Below, piece by piece: positions 1 through 7,991 of a DNA stretch of 64,000 nucleotides (position 1 is the first letter of the stretch; every line of letters begins with the position of its first letter). A program made the position numbers and the translations under genes. The DNA comes from Parablautia sp. Marseille-Q6255 (GTDB lineage: Bacteria > Bacillota > Clostridia > Lachnospirales > Lachnospiraceae), in the NCBI RefSeq assembly GCF_951230155.1, contig NZ_CATNVD010000018.1:1-64000 (forward strand). The letters run 5' to 3'. The notes below the pieces were generated by a model. It was not told the DNA's origin and made no database searches. It saw only the letters and a program-made list of their open reading frames with translations.

Positions 1-30
1 GTAAGATTAGAAGAGCTGGCTATGGAGTAA
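1..30 (+). CDS. 3' end of an unidentified gene (partial)
   Basis: The window opens in a reading frame that ends VRLEELAME and stops at TAA (28-30). The stop lies inside a terminator hairpin, as is common at true gene ends. Only nine codons are visible, so the product cannot be named. Confidence 0.35.
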   Translation, partial: VRLEELAME

Positions 31-43
31 ACCATAGCTTTTT
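19..43 (+). terminator. Rho-independent terminator at window start
   Basis: The stem GCTATGG/CCATAGC with a 6-nt loop is followed by TTTTT. It overlaps the stop codon of the partial gene at 1-30. Confidence 0.6.
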
Positions 44-82
44 ATGATTTTCCTAAGTAAAGATTTGAAAATAATAGAAAAG

Positions 83-116
83 AAAAACTTCCACTTAAGA
101 AGAAATGGAAGTTTTT
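83..116. terminator. Bidirectional terminator hairpin
   Basis: The inverted repeat AAAAACTTCCA/TGGAAGTTTTT encloses 12 nt and has A/T runs on both sides. It can end the partial gene read from the left and pcrA read from the right. The 140 bases between it and pcrA hold nothing recognisable. Confidence 0.6.
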
Positions 117-259
117 CAGTGCCCTTTAAACATGAGGGATACAGCGATTTTTTCTTTTTCTAACTGTCAAAGATGGGAGTATATCACAGCACCTGAAATT
201 TTACTATAAAAACTTTTTCATTTCATTTACTTTTCACTTTTCTTCCAAAATCCGGCATG

Positions 260-2482
260 CTAGTCTGCTTTTACCAGCCTGGCAAATGAAGCAAACATTT
301 TTTTGACACCGACACGGTCAAACTCTACCGTCACTTCGTAGTCTCGCCCGCCTTCAACAATCTCCTTTACTGTTCCTTCACCAAATTTAATGTGACGGAC
401 ACGATCTCCTGCCGTATACTCCAGTCCCTGCGCTTTTTTTACCTGGAACTGCTGTGGAGCAAATACCTTTGCCTTAAATGTCTCCCGTGCCTGCTGATAT
501 GGCGTAACTGTTTTTTCCCAGGTGCGCTCCTTTTTCGCTGCCGTCTGATCTTCTTCCTGAAGCAGATTCTTTGGAATATCATCTATAAACCGGGAGACTC
601 TGCTGTAATGTACCTCTCCGCGCACCATCCGCTGTCTTGCCGCAGTCAGATACAGTTTTTTCATTGCGCGCGTGATCCCCACGTAGCACAGTCGCCGCTC
701 CTCTTCCAAATCCAGAGGATCTTCGGAGGCGATGCTCATATAGCTTGGAAATGTGCCATCCTCCATCCCAACTAAAAATACAACCGGAAATTCCAGACCC
801 TTGGCGCTGTGCAGCGTCATCATCAGCACGTGGTCAGGATCCTCTTCCAGATCATCTATGTCAGCCACAAGCGCCACTTCCTCAAGGAATCCTCCCAGGC
901 TGTGCGTTTCATTCTCCTGACTCTCATCATATGCCGCTGCCTTATTCAAAAGCTCATCAATATTATCTATCCGCTCCTGCGCTTCTTCGGTCCCTTCTGC
1001 TTCCAGTTCCCGTATGTAGCCCGTCACTTCAAGGACGTCTTCAATCAGCTCCTTTACTGAAAAAAATTCTTCCTTGCTGCGGAAGGTCTGGATCATCTGA
1101 ACAAAATTCTGGAGTTTCATGACACTTTTACCAATGCCGGGAATCGTCTCGGCAACGCGCAGTGCGTTGTAAAAGCTTGCGTCATGAGCAATCGCGTACT
1201 CCTGCACGCGTGAAATTGTCGTTGCACCGATCCCACGCTTTGGTACATTGATTATCCTGCGCACAGCCAGATCATCCTCCGCATTCGCGATTGTCTTCAG
1301 ATATGCCAGAACATCCTTGATTTCTTTTCTCGCATAGAAATTCACACCGCCTACGATCTTATATGGAATATTTGCAAGCAGGAATTTCTCCTCAAACATG
1401 CGTGACTGTGCGTTTGTCCTGTATAGGACCGCGCAGTCGCCGTATTTCCATGCGCCGCGACTGACCTGTCCGTTGATGATCCCTGAAACATATTCCGCTT
1501 CTTCAAATGCATTCATAAATTGACGGAATTTTACGCGGTCACCTTCTCCGTTGGCGGTCCAAAGCCGCTTGCTCTTTCTGCCTTTATTGTGACTGATCAC
1601 TTCATTGGCCGCATCCAGGATATTCTGCGTGGACCGGTAGTTCTGTTCCAGGCGGATCACTTTTGCATCCGGAAAAAAATGTTCGAAATTCAGAATATTT
1701 CCAATATTTGCACCACGGAACTTATAGATGGACTGATCATCGTCACCAACTACGCACAGATTTCCATACTTGGAGGCCAAAAGACTCACCAGCTTAAACT
1801 GTGCTGTATTCGTATCCTGATACTCATCTACCATGATAAAACGAAATCGCTCCTGATAGTAGTCTAAGACATCAGGACAGCTCTGGAACAGCTCTACCGT
1901 CTTGCCGATCAGGTCGTCAAAATCCAGTGCGTTACAGCTGTGGAGCTGGCGCTGATATTCTTCATAGACCTCGGCCACTTTCTTAAGCCTGAAATCTGAC
2001 TGCGCTTTCGCTGCATACTCCTCGGGACTTATCAGCTCATCCTTTGCGGATGAGATCATGCTCATGAACATGCGCTCCTTGTACATTTTCGTATCAATCT
2101 TCAACCGTTTGCAGATTTCCCGAACCACAGATTTCTGATCATCTGCATCATAAATCGTAAAATTTGTGCTGTAGCCGATCCGGTCTATGTATCTGCGCAG
2201 AATGCGGACGCAGGTGCTGTGGAACGTCATCACCCATGCTCTCTGTGCCTCCCCGTCCAGCATCCGGTTTACCCTGTCTCTCATCTCGGCAGCAGCCTTA
2301 TTCGTAAAAGTAATCGCCATGATATGCCACGGGTCAATCCCCTTTTCCTCCATCAGCCATGCGATCCGGTGCGTCAGCACTCTCGTCTTTCCGGAGCCTG
2401 CTCCTGCCAGGATCAAAAGCGGTCCCTCATAATGACACACCGCTTCATACTGTTCCGGGTTTAAAGAATCATATATACTCAT
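260..2482 (-). CDS. pcrA: ATP-dependent DNA helicase PcrA/UvrD
   Basis: SF1A 3'-5' DNA helicase of repair and rolling-circle replication; about 740 aa, the usual PcrA length. Visible motifs are Walker A AGAGSGKT at residues 26-33, Walker B VDEYQDTN near 220, GDDDQSIYKFRGA (motif III) and the VTLHSAKGLE-type motif V region. The C-terminus has a Tudor-like segment (DRVRHIKFGEGTV), which in PcrA contacts RNA polymerase. An in-frame ATG lies six codons upstream but has no Shine-Dalgarno sequence. The ATG at 2482 follows AAGGTG at 6 nt and is preferred. It lies downstream of a small unknown gene on the same strand. Identity is secure by motif content and length. Confidence 0.95.
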   Translation of the reverse strand: MSIYDSLNPEQYEAVCHYEGPLLILAGAGSGKTRVLTHRIAWLMEEKGIDPWHIMAITFTNKAAAEMRDRVNRMLDGEAQRAWVMTFHSTCVRILRRYIDRIGYSTNFTIYDADDQKSVVREICKRLKIDTKMYKERMFMSMISSAKDELISPEEYAAKAQSDFRLKKVAEVYEEYQRQLHSCNALDFDDLIGKTVELFQSCPDVLDYYQERFRFIMVDEYQDTNTAQFKLVSLLASKYGNLCVVGDDDQSIYKFRGANIGNILNFEHFFPDAKVIRLEQNYRSTQNILDAANEVISHNKGRKSKRLWTANGEGDRVKFRQFMNAFEEAEYVSGIINGQVSRGAWKYGDCAVLYRTNAQSRMFEEKFLLANIPYKIVGGVNFYARKEIKDVLAYLKTIANAEDDLAVRRIINVPKRGIGATTISRVQEYAIAHDASFYNALRVAETIPGIGKSVMKLQNFVQMIQTFRSKEEFFSVKELIEDVLEVTGYIRELEAEGTEEAQERIDNIDELLNKAAAYDESQENETHSLGGFLEEVALVADIDDLEEDPDHVLMMTLHSAKGLEFPVVFLVGMEDGTFPSYMSIASEDPLDLEEERRLCYVGITRAMKKLYLTAARQRMVRGEVHYSRVSRFIDDIPKNLLQEEDQTAAKKERTWEKTVTPYQQARETFKAKVFAPQQFQVKKAQGLEYTAGDRVRHIKFGEGTVKEIVEGGRDYEVTVEFDRVGVKKMFASFARLVKAD

Positions 2483-2566
2483 ATTTTTCACCTTATCCAT
2501 TCGTTTTTTATCTGCTTTCGTATCTGCCTGATCTGTATCTCTTTGCAGCGCTGCGGCTTTTCATCC

Positions 2567-2797
2567 TTACTCATCAAATTCTGCCACAACCGTATAACCG
2601 CTCTCGTCCGTCCTCACCTGTGTGACAACACCCTCTCGCACACTCAGGCGTTCCCGGTTTCCATAATTTGCAGACATTGCGATCGCCGGCTCGATTGTAT
2701 AATACCAGCTTGACGGAAGGACACCTTCTGACACTGTAATCTTGTCCCCCGGCTTTACGAGTCCCTCCCGCTCCATTTTAAACTCCATTTCCCGCAT
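2567..2797 (-). CDS. Small conserved-looking hypothetical protein
   Basis: Encodes about 76 aa with no family I recognise. The N-terminus is charged (MREMEFKMEREG), followed by a beta-rich stretch (GDKITVSEG, RLSVREGVVTQVRTDESGYTVVAEFDE) that resembles a small OB or KOW-like barrel; this is a guess from composition. The start is uncertain: GTG at 2809, ATG at 2797 and ATG at 2788 all lie near GAAGGAG. It precedes pcrA on the same strand with a 66-base gap, so co-transcription is possible. Confidence 0.6.
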   Translation of the reverse strand: MREMEFKMEREGLVKPGDKITVSEGVLPSSWYYTIEPAIAMSANYGNRERLSVREGVVTQVRTDESGYTVVAEFDE

Positions 2798-2830
2798 CTT
2801 CCTATCCACTCCTTCGTCTGACAGGATACC

Positions 2831-2888
2831 TTTTACTCTGTTTTACTGTTTTACTGTTTCGCTGTTTTGCTGTTTCGCCGTTTTTCTC
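2831..2888. repeat. Short 8-nt tandem repeat tract
   Basis: Six consecutive octamers of the form TTTYRCTG (TTTTACTG twice, TTTCGCTG, TTTTGCTG, TTTCGCCG and a degenerate copy) run from 2841. A related decamer precedes them. The tract lies upstream of the small unknown gene on the minus strand. Confidence 0.7.
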
Positions 2889-2960
2889 TCTTCATTTCTG
2901 CCTACTTATTCTAACTGATAGCCCTGTGACTTGCAAGCGCAATATTTCATTATTTACTAC

Positions 2961-3000
2961 TTGTCATCTCGTTTCAAAAACTATATACTATATAGTATAT
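2961..3000 (+). promoter_or_regulatory. Promoter with palindromic operator for the DUF1836 gene
   Basis: TTGTCA (2961-2966) and TATACT (2984-2989) are separated by 17 nt. A perfect 18-bp palindrome, ATATACTATATAGTATAT (2983-3000), covers the -10 box. A repressor bound there would block transcription of the gene at 3071. Autoregulation by that HTH-containing product is an inference. Confidence 0.65.
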
Positions 3001-3070
3001 TACCAGAGTCCGTGTACGGGATCTGTTTCCGTACGTGCATTGACTCTACTATACGTTCAGAGGTGATTTT

Positions 3071-3706
3071 ATGCAGCAGGAATACACAAACCTACTCTCC
3101 GGTATCTTAAGTAAGATGGGCAACACGGATCACATACGTCTTGCGGATATTCCAGACATTGATTTATATATGGATCAGGTCACGCATTTCATGGAAGAGC
3201 ATTTAAAAAGCTCCAAGCGATATGAGACAGACAAGATTCTGACAAAAACGATGATCAACAACTACACAAAGAACAAGCTTCTGCCTCCATCCGAAAAAAA
3301 GCGCTATACGAAGGAGCATCTGCTGGTGCTGATTTTTATTTATTATTTTAAATCCTTCCTTCCGCTTTCAGATATACAGGCGATCCTTCATCCCCTTACA
3401 GAACGTTTTTTCAACTCTGATGAAGAATTCGGTATTGAAGATGTTTACTCGGAGATTTATTCACTGGGGAAAACTCAGATCAGCGAAACCATCCATGATA
3501 TTATGGACAACTTTCATTCTGCGGGAAATTCTTTCCGCGACTGTCCAGAAGAGGATCGGGAGTTTATGCAGATATTTTCCTTTATCTGTCTTCTGAGCTT
3601 TGATATCTATCTGAAAAAAGAAGTGATCGAAAAAATGCTTGATTCTCTGCCCCGGCACGTGACAGACAAAAACTCCGGTGATCATCGGCCCAAAAAGACT
3701 TCCTGA
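3071..3706 (+). CDS. DUF1836 domain-containing protein
   Basis: A 211-aa protein matching the DUF1836 family, which is widespread in Clostridia and has no settled function. The segment around residues 55-80 (ILTKTMINNYTKNKLLPPSE) is the family hallmark and looks like a MerR-type winged HTH. The rest is helical (YTKEHLLVLIFIYYFKSFLP). The start follows AGAGGTG at good spacing. It stands alone between its own palindromic promoter and a terminator, converging on yerC. A DNA-binding regulatory role is likely from the HTH-like segment but is not shown. Confidence 0.85.
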   Translation: MQQEYTNLLSGILSKMGNTDHIRLADIPDIDLYMDQVTHFMEEHLKSSKRYETDKILTKTMINNYTKNKLLPPSEKKRYTKEHLLVLIFIYYFKSFLPLSDIQAILHPLTERFFNSDEEFGIEDVYSEIYSLGKTQISETIHDIMDNFHSAGNSFRDCPEEDREFMQIFSFICLLSFDIYLKKEVIEKMLDSLPRHVTDKNSGDHRPKKTS

Positions 3707-3714
3707 ACTATCAC

Positions 3715-3754
3715 AAAACCGCTGCCCGGTCATCCTGCCCGGTACAGCGGTTTT
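3715..3754. terminator. Bidirectional terminator between DUF1836 gene and yerC
   Basis: The stem AAAACCGCTG/CAGCGGTTTT encloses about 20 nt in the gap between two convergent genes. It has T runs in both directions. Confidence 0.75.
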
Positions 3755-3785
3755 CCTGTCTGTCACTTCATCCTGCCTGGAGGTC

Positions 3786-4100
3786 TTAGTCCTCCTTTGT
3801 TTCTCTCGTATCGCCTGTCTTCAACCGGGAAAATACCATCTCATAGCCGTCATTTCCATAATTAAGCGAACGGTTCACACGGCTGATCGTGGCCGTGGAA
3901 GCTCCGGTCTTCTCTGCAATTTCAAGATAGGTCTTCTTTTCCTTCAGCATATGTGCCACCTCAAAACGCTGTGACAACGATAAAAGCTCATTGATCGTGC
4001 ACACGTCTTCAAAAAACAGGTAGCACTCCTCCTTGTTCTTAAGGCACATGATCGCCTCAAATAGTTCATCCACCGCATCTGTACGGATTTTTTTGCTCAT
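3786..4100 (-). CDS. yerC: YerC/YecD family TrpR-like regulator
   Basis: A 104-aa DNA-binding protein of the YerC family, related to TrpR. The N-terminal helices (VDELFEAIMCLKNKEECYLFFEDV) lead to a helix-turn-helix around residues 55-80 (YLEIAEKTGASTATISRVNRSL), which is the family signature. No tryptophan genes lie nearby, as is usual for YerC. An upstream in-frame ATG exists at 4130, but the ATG at 4100 has AAGGGG 7 nt before it. It sits just downstream of the PHP phosphatase gene on the same strand, so the two may share a transcript. Confidence 0.9.
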   Translation of the reverse strand: MSKKIRTDAVDELFEAIMCLKNKEECYLFFEDVCTINELLSLSQRFEVAHMLKEKKTYLEIAEKTGASTATISRVNRSLNYGNDGYEMVFSRLKTGDTRETKED

Positions 4101-4169
4101 ACTTCTACCCCTTCTCATCTTCGTATTCACTGCAGGTCTTCTGCCACGCCTCTTCTGTATTTTACCATG

Positions 4170-4901
4170 TTACTTTAACAGTGTAAAGCGATTAATATAT
4201 TTTTTATATTCTTCCACACTGCGGTTTACGATCAGATGCTCCGGAAATCCCGTTTCCTCAATCAGTCTGTCTGCGAATTGGTGATCTCCGACATCAAATG
4301 CACAGTGCGAGTCACTGTTGACGATGATCTGCGTCCCGTATTTACGGCAGGCCTCCAGCATTTTTATATCATTTGGCACCGGATCTGTGCGGGATCCTTC
4401 TGGATTCAGGGAGCTGTTATTGAGTTCGAGCAGCACATGGTGCTCCTTCGCGGCTGCTGCCAGCTCATCATAATCCACCGGATACCGGCCGTCATCCGGA
4501 TGCCCGATAATGTTGACCAGCGGATTTTCAACTGCCTTGATATATGCCCGTGTATTTTCCGCCATTGTGCCCGGGCGGACACACGGAATATGCATGCTGG
4601 CGATCACCACATCCATCCGCTTTAAAAGCCGTTCAGACATATCAAGTGTCCCATCATAATCCATAATATTTGCTTCCGTGCCAAATAAAACCTCGATCCC
4701 GCACATCGTTCTCGGCAAAACACGCAGATTCAGAAAGTAAAATTCATGACACGTTCCTGGCATTGCCATCGCATGTTCTGTCAGCGCCAGCAGCTCAAGT
4801 CCCTTATCCGCCGCTGCCTGAGCCATCTCCTGAATCGTATGATACGCATGCCCACTCGCGATCGTATGCGCGTGAGAATCCAACACATGTTTTCTCATCA
4901 T
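4170..4901 (-). CDS. PHP-domain phosphatase (YcdX type)
   Basis: A 243-aa metal-dependent phosphoesterase of the PHP superfamily, YcdX-like branch. Metal ligands are visible in order: DSHAHT with a following SGHAYH near the N-terminus, ASMHIPC, IGHPDDGRYPVD, and VNSDSHCAFDVGD near the C-terminus. The two adjacent ATGs at 4901 and 4898 follow GGAGG; an in-frame codon further upstream lacks a ribosome site. Related proteins are often annotated as histidinol phosphatases, but there are no his genes here, so the substrate is open. A probable promoter lies at 5069-5097. Confidence 0.85.
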   Translation of the reverse strand: MMRKHVLDSHAHTIASGHAYHTIQEMAQAAADKGLELLALTEHAMAMPGTCHEFYFLNLRVLPRTMCGIEVLFGTEANIMDYDGTLDMSERLLKRMDVVIASMHIPCVRPGTMAENTRAYIKAVENPLVNIIGHPDDGRYPVDYDELAAAAKEHHVLLELNNSSLNPEGSRTDPVPNDIKMLEACRKYGTQIIVNSDSHCAFDVGDHQFADRLIEETGFPEHLIVNRSVEEYKKYINRFTLLK

Positions 4902-5068
4902 GTACCCTCCTGTAAAAAACTGCAAAGTTTTGTATATATCCTGTATGTCACAATCCCTCCTGCACTGCAGAAGATTGCTGCCAAAATCTTAACATATGGA
5001 GAAAATTTTCCACACAGCAGAAAAAGCAGGACAGTGCACTGCATAAAGCCGCACATCTATCCCGCTTT

Positions 5069-5097
5069 ATTATACCTTCATTTTCTCAAAATAGCAA
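5069..5097 (-). promoter_or_regulatory. Probable promoter for the PHP phosphatase gene
   Basis: On the minus strand TTGCTA and TATAAT are separated by 17 nt, giving a leader of about 160 nt. The rest of the gap 4902-5170 holds only short GAATTCCT direct repeats near 5110-5130. Confidence 0.5.
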
Positions 5098-5170
5098 TCT
5101 GAGACACCTTCTGAATTCCTATTGAATTCCTGCTCGTGAATTTCCAGAGAATTGCTCGGGCTGTCCGCGG

Positions 5171-5788
5171 TCAGTCCTCCCATGGACGGATGCGGTACGT
5201 TACGTTCAGCCGCTCACAGAGTGCGCGGCACTGTTCTTCCTCTTCTTTTGTAAGCGTGGTATCCACCGTCGTCATCACAACACTGGGCACATATTTCCTG
5301 CTCTCGGTGGCAAACTCCAGCATGGCGTCAAAAGAGCGCTCCCCAAATCTGGAGCGCACCAGCTCATGATACCGGTCTGCATTCGGTGTATTCAGACTGA
5401 TAGAAACTGTGTCGATCAGCCCTTCAAAAAGCGGTGCGATGTTCCTGCCGTTGACCAGGCTTCCAAGTCCGTTTGTGTTCACACGCAGCGGTTTATGATA
5501 CGTTTCCTTTGCGAAGCGGGCGACAGAAAGCAGCACATCAAGCGCCTCTGTCGGCTCGCCAAAGCCGCAAAATACGATCTCTTTATACTTATCCATATCC
5601 CGCTTTTCCAGTTCTGCGATCACCTCCGCATAAGAGGGCTCATGCGTAAGCCACAGTGTACCGGATGCATCCATCTCATCCCTCGTCTGCCTCAGACAGA
5701 AGGTACATGCACATGGACATTTGTTTGTCAGATTTATATAAAGATTATCATATACCTCATATAAAATAGTCATTGCCGTATGCTTCAT
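5171..5788 (-). CDS. TatD-associated radical SAM protein
   Basis: A 205-aa radical SAM protein of the group annotated as TatD family nuclease-associated. The [4Fe-4S]/SAM motif CxxxCxxC is at residues 24-31 (NKCPCACTFC). It is followed by the SAM-binding GFGEPTEA and the barrel strand RVNTNGLGSLVN. No tatD gene is adjacent here, so the usual partner is missing locally. An in-frame start 13 codons upstream lacks a ribosome site; the ATG at 5788 has AGGAGG 8 nt before it. The reaction is unknown for this family. Confidence 0.88.
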   Translation of the reverse strand: MKHTAMTILYEVYDNLYINLTNKCPCACTFCLRQTRDEMDASGTLWLTHEPSYAEVIAELEKRDMDKYKEIVFCGFGEPTEALDVLLSVARFAKETYHKPLRVNTNGLGSLVNGRNIAPLFEGLIDTVSISLNTPNADRYHELVRSRFGERSFDAMLEFATESRKYVPSVVMTTVDTTLTKEEEEQCRALCERLNVTYRIRPWED

Positions 5789-5883
5789 ACCGTGTTTCCT
5801 CCTGCTCTTCCTTATAGTCCTTATCATACAGAGGTTATGGTATTTTAGGAATAACCAGTTTTATGAAGTTTGAGAATGCCAGT

Positions 5884-7236
5884 TTATTTTGCACATCCCT
5901 GCAGCTTCTCCAGTTTTCTGATACAGTATACACACATCGGCACCAGGTACAGACAAACAGACACCCAGGCCGCCTGATCAGCAAAGCAGATCGCCAGATA
6001 TCCGAATACCGGCGTAAATCCAAGGCTTACGATACAGCGGGCTGCCATTTCGACCGCTCCGGCAAACACAGCTCTGCCGGAAAATCCCATCCCCTGGATC
6101 GCCTGACGCGATACATTGAGAATGCCGAGCGTCCAGTAAAAATATCCCATGCAGCGCAGATACTGTCCCGCCGCATCCATAACTGCTCCTGCTCCGCTTC
6201 CTCCTGATACGAACAGACCGGATAACTCCCGCCCAAAAAAGATCAGTACAAGCCCCGAAATTATACCGTAGCCGACAGACACTGCCGTACCTGCAGCGAT
6301 CCCGCGGCGCACACGGTCCATGCGCTTTGCCCCGACATTTTGCCCGCAGAAGGTCGCGACTGCCGTAGCAAATGCGTCAAACGGGCACATAAAGAGCTGC
6401 TTGATCCGCACGCCCGCTGTAAATCCTGAGACATACACTGTGCCGAGTCCATTATTTGCAGCCTGCATGACCATGCTTCCGATCGCCGTGATCGAGAACT
6501 GCAGCCCCATCGGAAGCCCCATCAGAAGCAGCCTGTTCGTGTACTCCCGCCGCATGCCTCGATGCTCCCGTTCAAAACGCAGAGCCGGACATTTCTTTAT
6601 AATAAAGATCAGACAGAAAAACCCGCTCATCGCCTGGGACATGATCGTTGCGATCGCAGCGCCTGCCACGCCCCATTTCAGCACAACAATGCAGAACAGA
6701 TCCAAAACGATGTTCAGACATGTCGATACCGCAAGGAACAAAAACGGCGTCCTGCTGTCCCCCACCGCGCGCAGCAGCCCTGCCAGAAGATTGTATAAGA
6801 TATTAAACGGGATCCCCAGAAAAATGATCAGCAGATATATGTACGCTCCATCGTAAATCTCCTCCGGCGTGGACATCATATGGAGGATCTGCGGACACAG
6901 GCAGGCGCAGACAACTGTCAGGACGACTGCGATCACAGTGGACAGTACCGCCGCATGATATACATAGATTTTCATGGAAGCATAGTCCTGCGCTCCGAAG
7001 CGCTGGGCGACCGGGATCGCGAAGCCGCAGCACATCCCAATACAAAATCCAAGGATCAAAAACTGGACGCTGCTTGAAGCTCCTACACTGGCCAGCGCAT
7101 CTGTCCCCAGAAAACGTCCCACGATCGCCGCGTCCATCGTGTTGTACGTCTGCTGAAACAGATTGCCCAGAAGAAGCGGCAGCGCAAACTGCATCAGAAG
7201 CCCCAGCGGCTTCCCTTCTGTCATACTTTTTGTCAT
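5884..7236 (-). CDS. MATE family efflux transporter
   Basis: A 450-aa integral membrane protein of the MATE (multidrug and toxin extrusion) family, with about 12 hydrophobic segments. The N-terminus (MTEGKPLGLLMQFALPLLLGNLFQQ) and the following YNTMDAAIVGRFLG are typical of clostridial MATE proteins, which use a Na+ or H+ gradient to export cationic compounds. The start follows GAGGAG. It appears to be a single-gene unit. The substrate cannot be read from the sequence. Confidence 0.92.
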   Translation of the reverse strand: MTKSMTEGKPLGLLMQFALPLLLGNLFQQTYNTMDAAIVGRFLGTDALASVGASSSVQFLILGFCIGMCCGFAIPVAQRFGAQDYASMKIYVYHAAVLSTVIAVVLTVVCACLCPQILHMMSTPEEIYDGAYIYLLIIFLGIPFNILYNLLAGLLRAVGDSRTPFLFLAVSTCLNIVLDLFCIVVLKWGVAGAAIATIMSQAMSGFFCLIFIIKKCPALRFEREHRGMRREYTNRLLLMGLPMGLQFSITAIGSMVMQAANNGLGTVYVSGFTAGVRIKQLFMCPFDAFATAVATFCGQNVGAKRMDRVRRGIAAGTAVSVGYGIISGLVLIFFGRELSGLFVSGGSGAGAVMDAAGQYLRCMGYFYWTLGILNVSRQAIQGMGFSGRAVFAGAVEMAARCIVSLGFTPVFGYLAICFADQAAWVSVCLYLVPMCVYCIRKLEKLQGCAK

Positions 7237-7397
7237 AACACTCTCTCCTCTTTCTCTTGCAGAAATGTCGCAAAATGCACCGACAGCTATCCCGCCTGTG
7301 CTATTTGCGACATTTTCATTCTAATCTTTTTTTCTGAATATGCAAGAGATTTTTCTGTCCGGACCCGCTTTTTTTCCTTCGCCTCTTTCTCCTTGCA

Positions 7398-7427
7398 AAA
7401 GCGGTGTTATACGGTCCGGACCGCTTT
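7398..7427 (-). terminator. Possible terminator of the helical-protein gene
   Basis: On the minus strand the stem AAAGCGGT/ACCGCTTT overlaps the stop codon region and is followed by a weak T tract. A GTCCGGACC palindrome lies in the loop, and a partial copy (GTCCGGACCCGCTTT) lies at about 7357-7372. Confidence 0.4.
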
Positions 7428-7857
7428 ACAGATATGCTCTTAATTCTGTTACCAGCGCTTCCTCTGCCCCGATAATATCCTCTGTCAGCTTTTTTGCCTC
7501 CTTGTCTGCCGCCGGATACTGATGCAGGTAGCGGTACAGGGATTTGATCCCCATATTGCAGCCGTCCGTGAGCAGATCTGCCGCTGTGCGGTCAGACTCC
7601 TCTCCCGCAAGCTTCACATTCGTCTTTACCCATGACATTACCTTTGCCATCGCGGCAGGCTCCTTTCCGCTGTCGTGGCATTTAGCAAGATATTCGTGCG
7701 CTCTGTCGCCAAGGCGTTCGTGCGTCTGCCTGCTGTGCCGGAGCAGCTCCCGCAGCTTCCCTTCCCGTACATGGTCCATCACATCATCCAGTGATGAGAT
7801 CCCCATCTTCACACCTGCATTGCACTCGCGCAAAAGTCTGACCGTATCGTCTTCCAT
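7426..7857 (-). CDS. Hypothetical helical (ferritin-like) protein
   Basis: A 143-aa, mostly helical protein starting MEDDTVRLLRECNAGVKMG. Heptad-like stretches and repeated acidic and His positions (RHSRQTHERLGDRAHEYLAKCHD) suggest a four-helix ferritin-like bundle. That is a structural guess; I do not recognise a named family. The frame stays open 27 codons upstream, but the ATG at 7857 has GGAGG at good spacing. It lies between the MATE and TRAP genes with its own gaps on both sides, so it is probably independent. Confidence 0.75.
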   Translation of the reverse strand: MEDDTVRLLRECNAGVKMGISSLDDVMDHVREGKLRELLRHSRQTHERLGDRAHEYLAKCHDSGKEPAAMAKVMSWVKTNVKLAGEESDRTAADLLTDGCNMGIKSLYRYLHQYPAADKEAKKLTEDIIGAEEALVTELRAYL

Positions 7858-7991
7858 GATCTTCCTCCTTATCTGCCGGACTATGCCTGCTGCCGGATTT
7901 TCCGCAGACCGTCCCTGCTTTACTGCTTTCTTCTGCATTGCTGTTCAGAAAAAGCATTTCCGGAAGATCTTCTTTTTATGTATGGCCGTTT

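Noticed and set aside
7357-7427. Small mobile element bounded by GTCCGGACC copies
   Set aside because: The two copies are direct and short, and one forms part of a terminator stem. There is no target duplication or internal gene.
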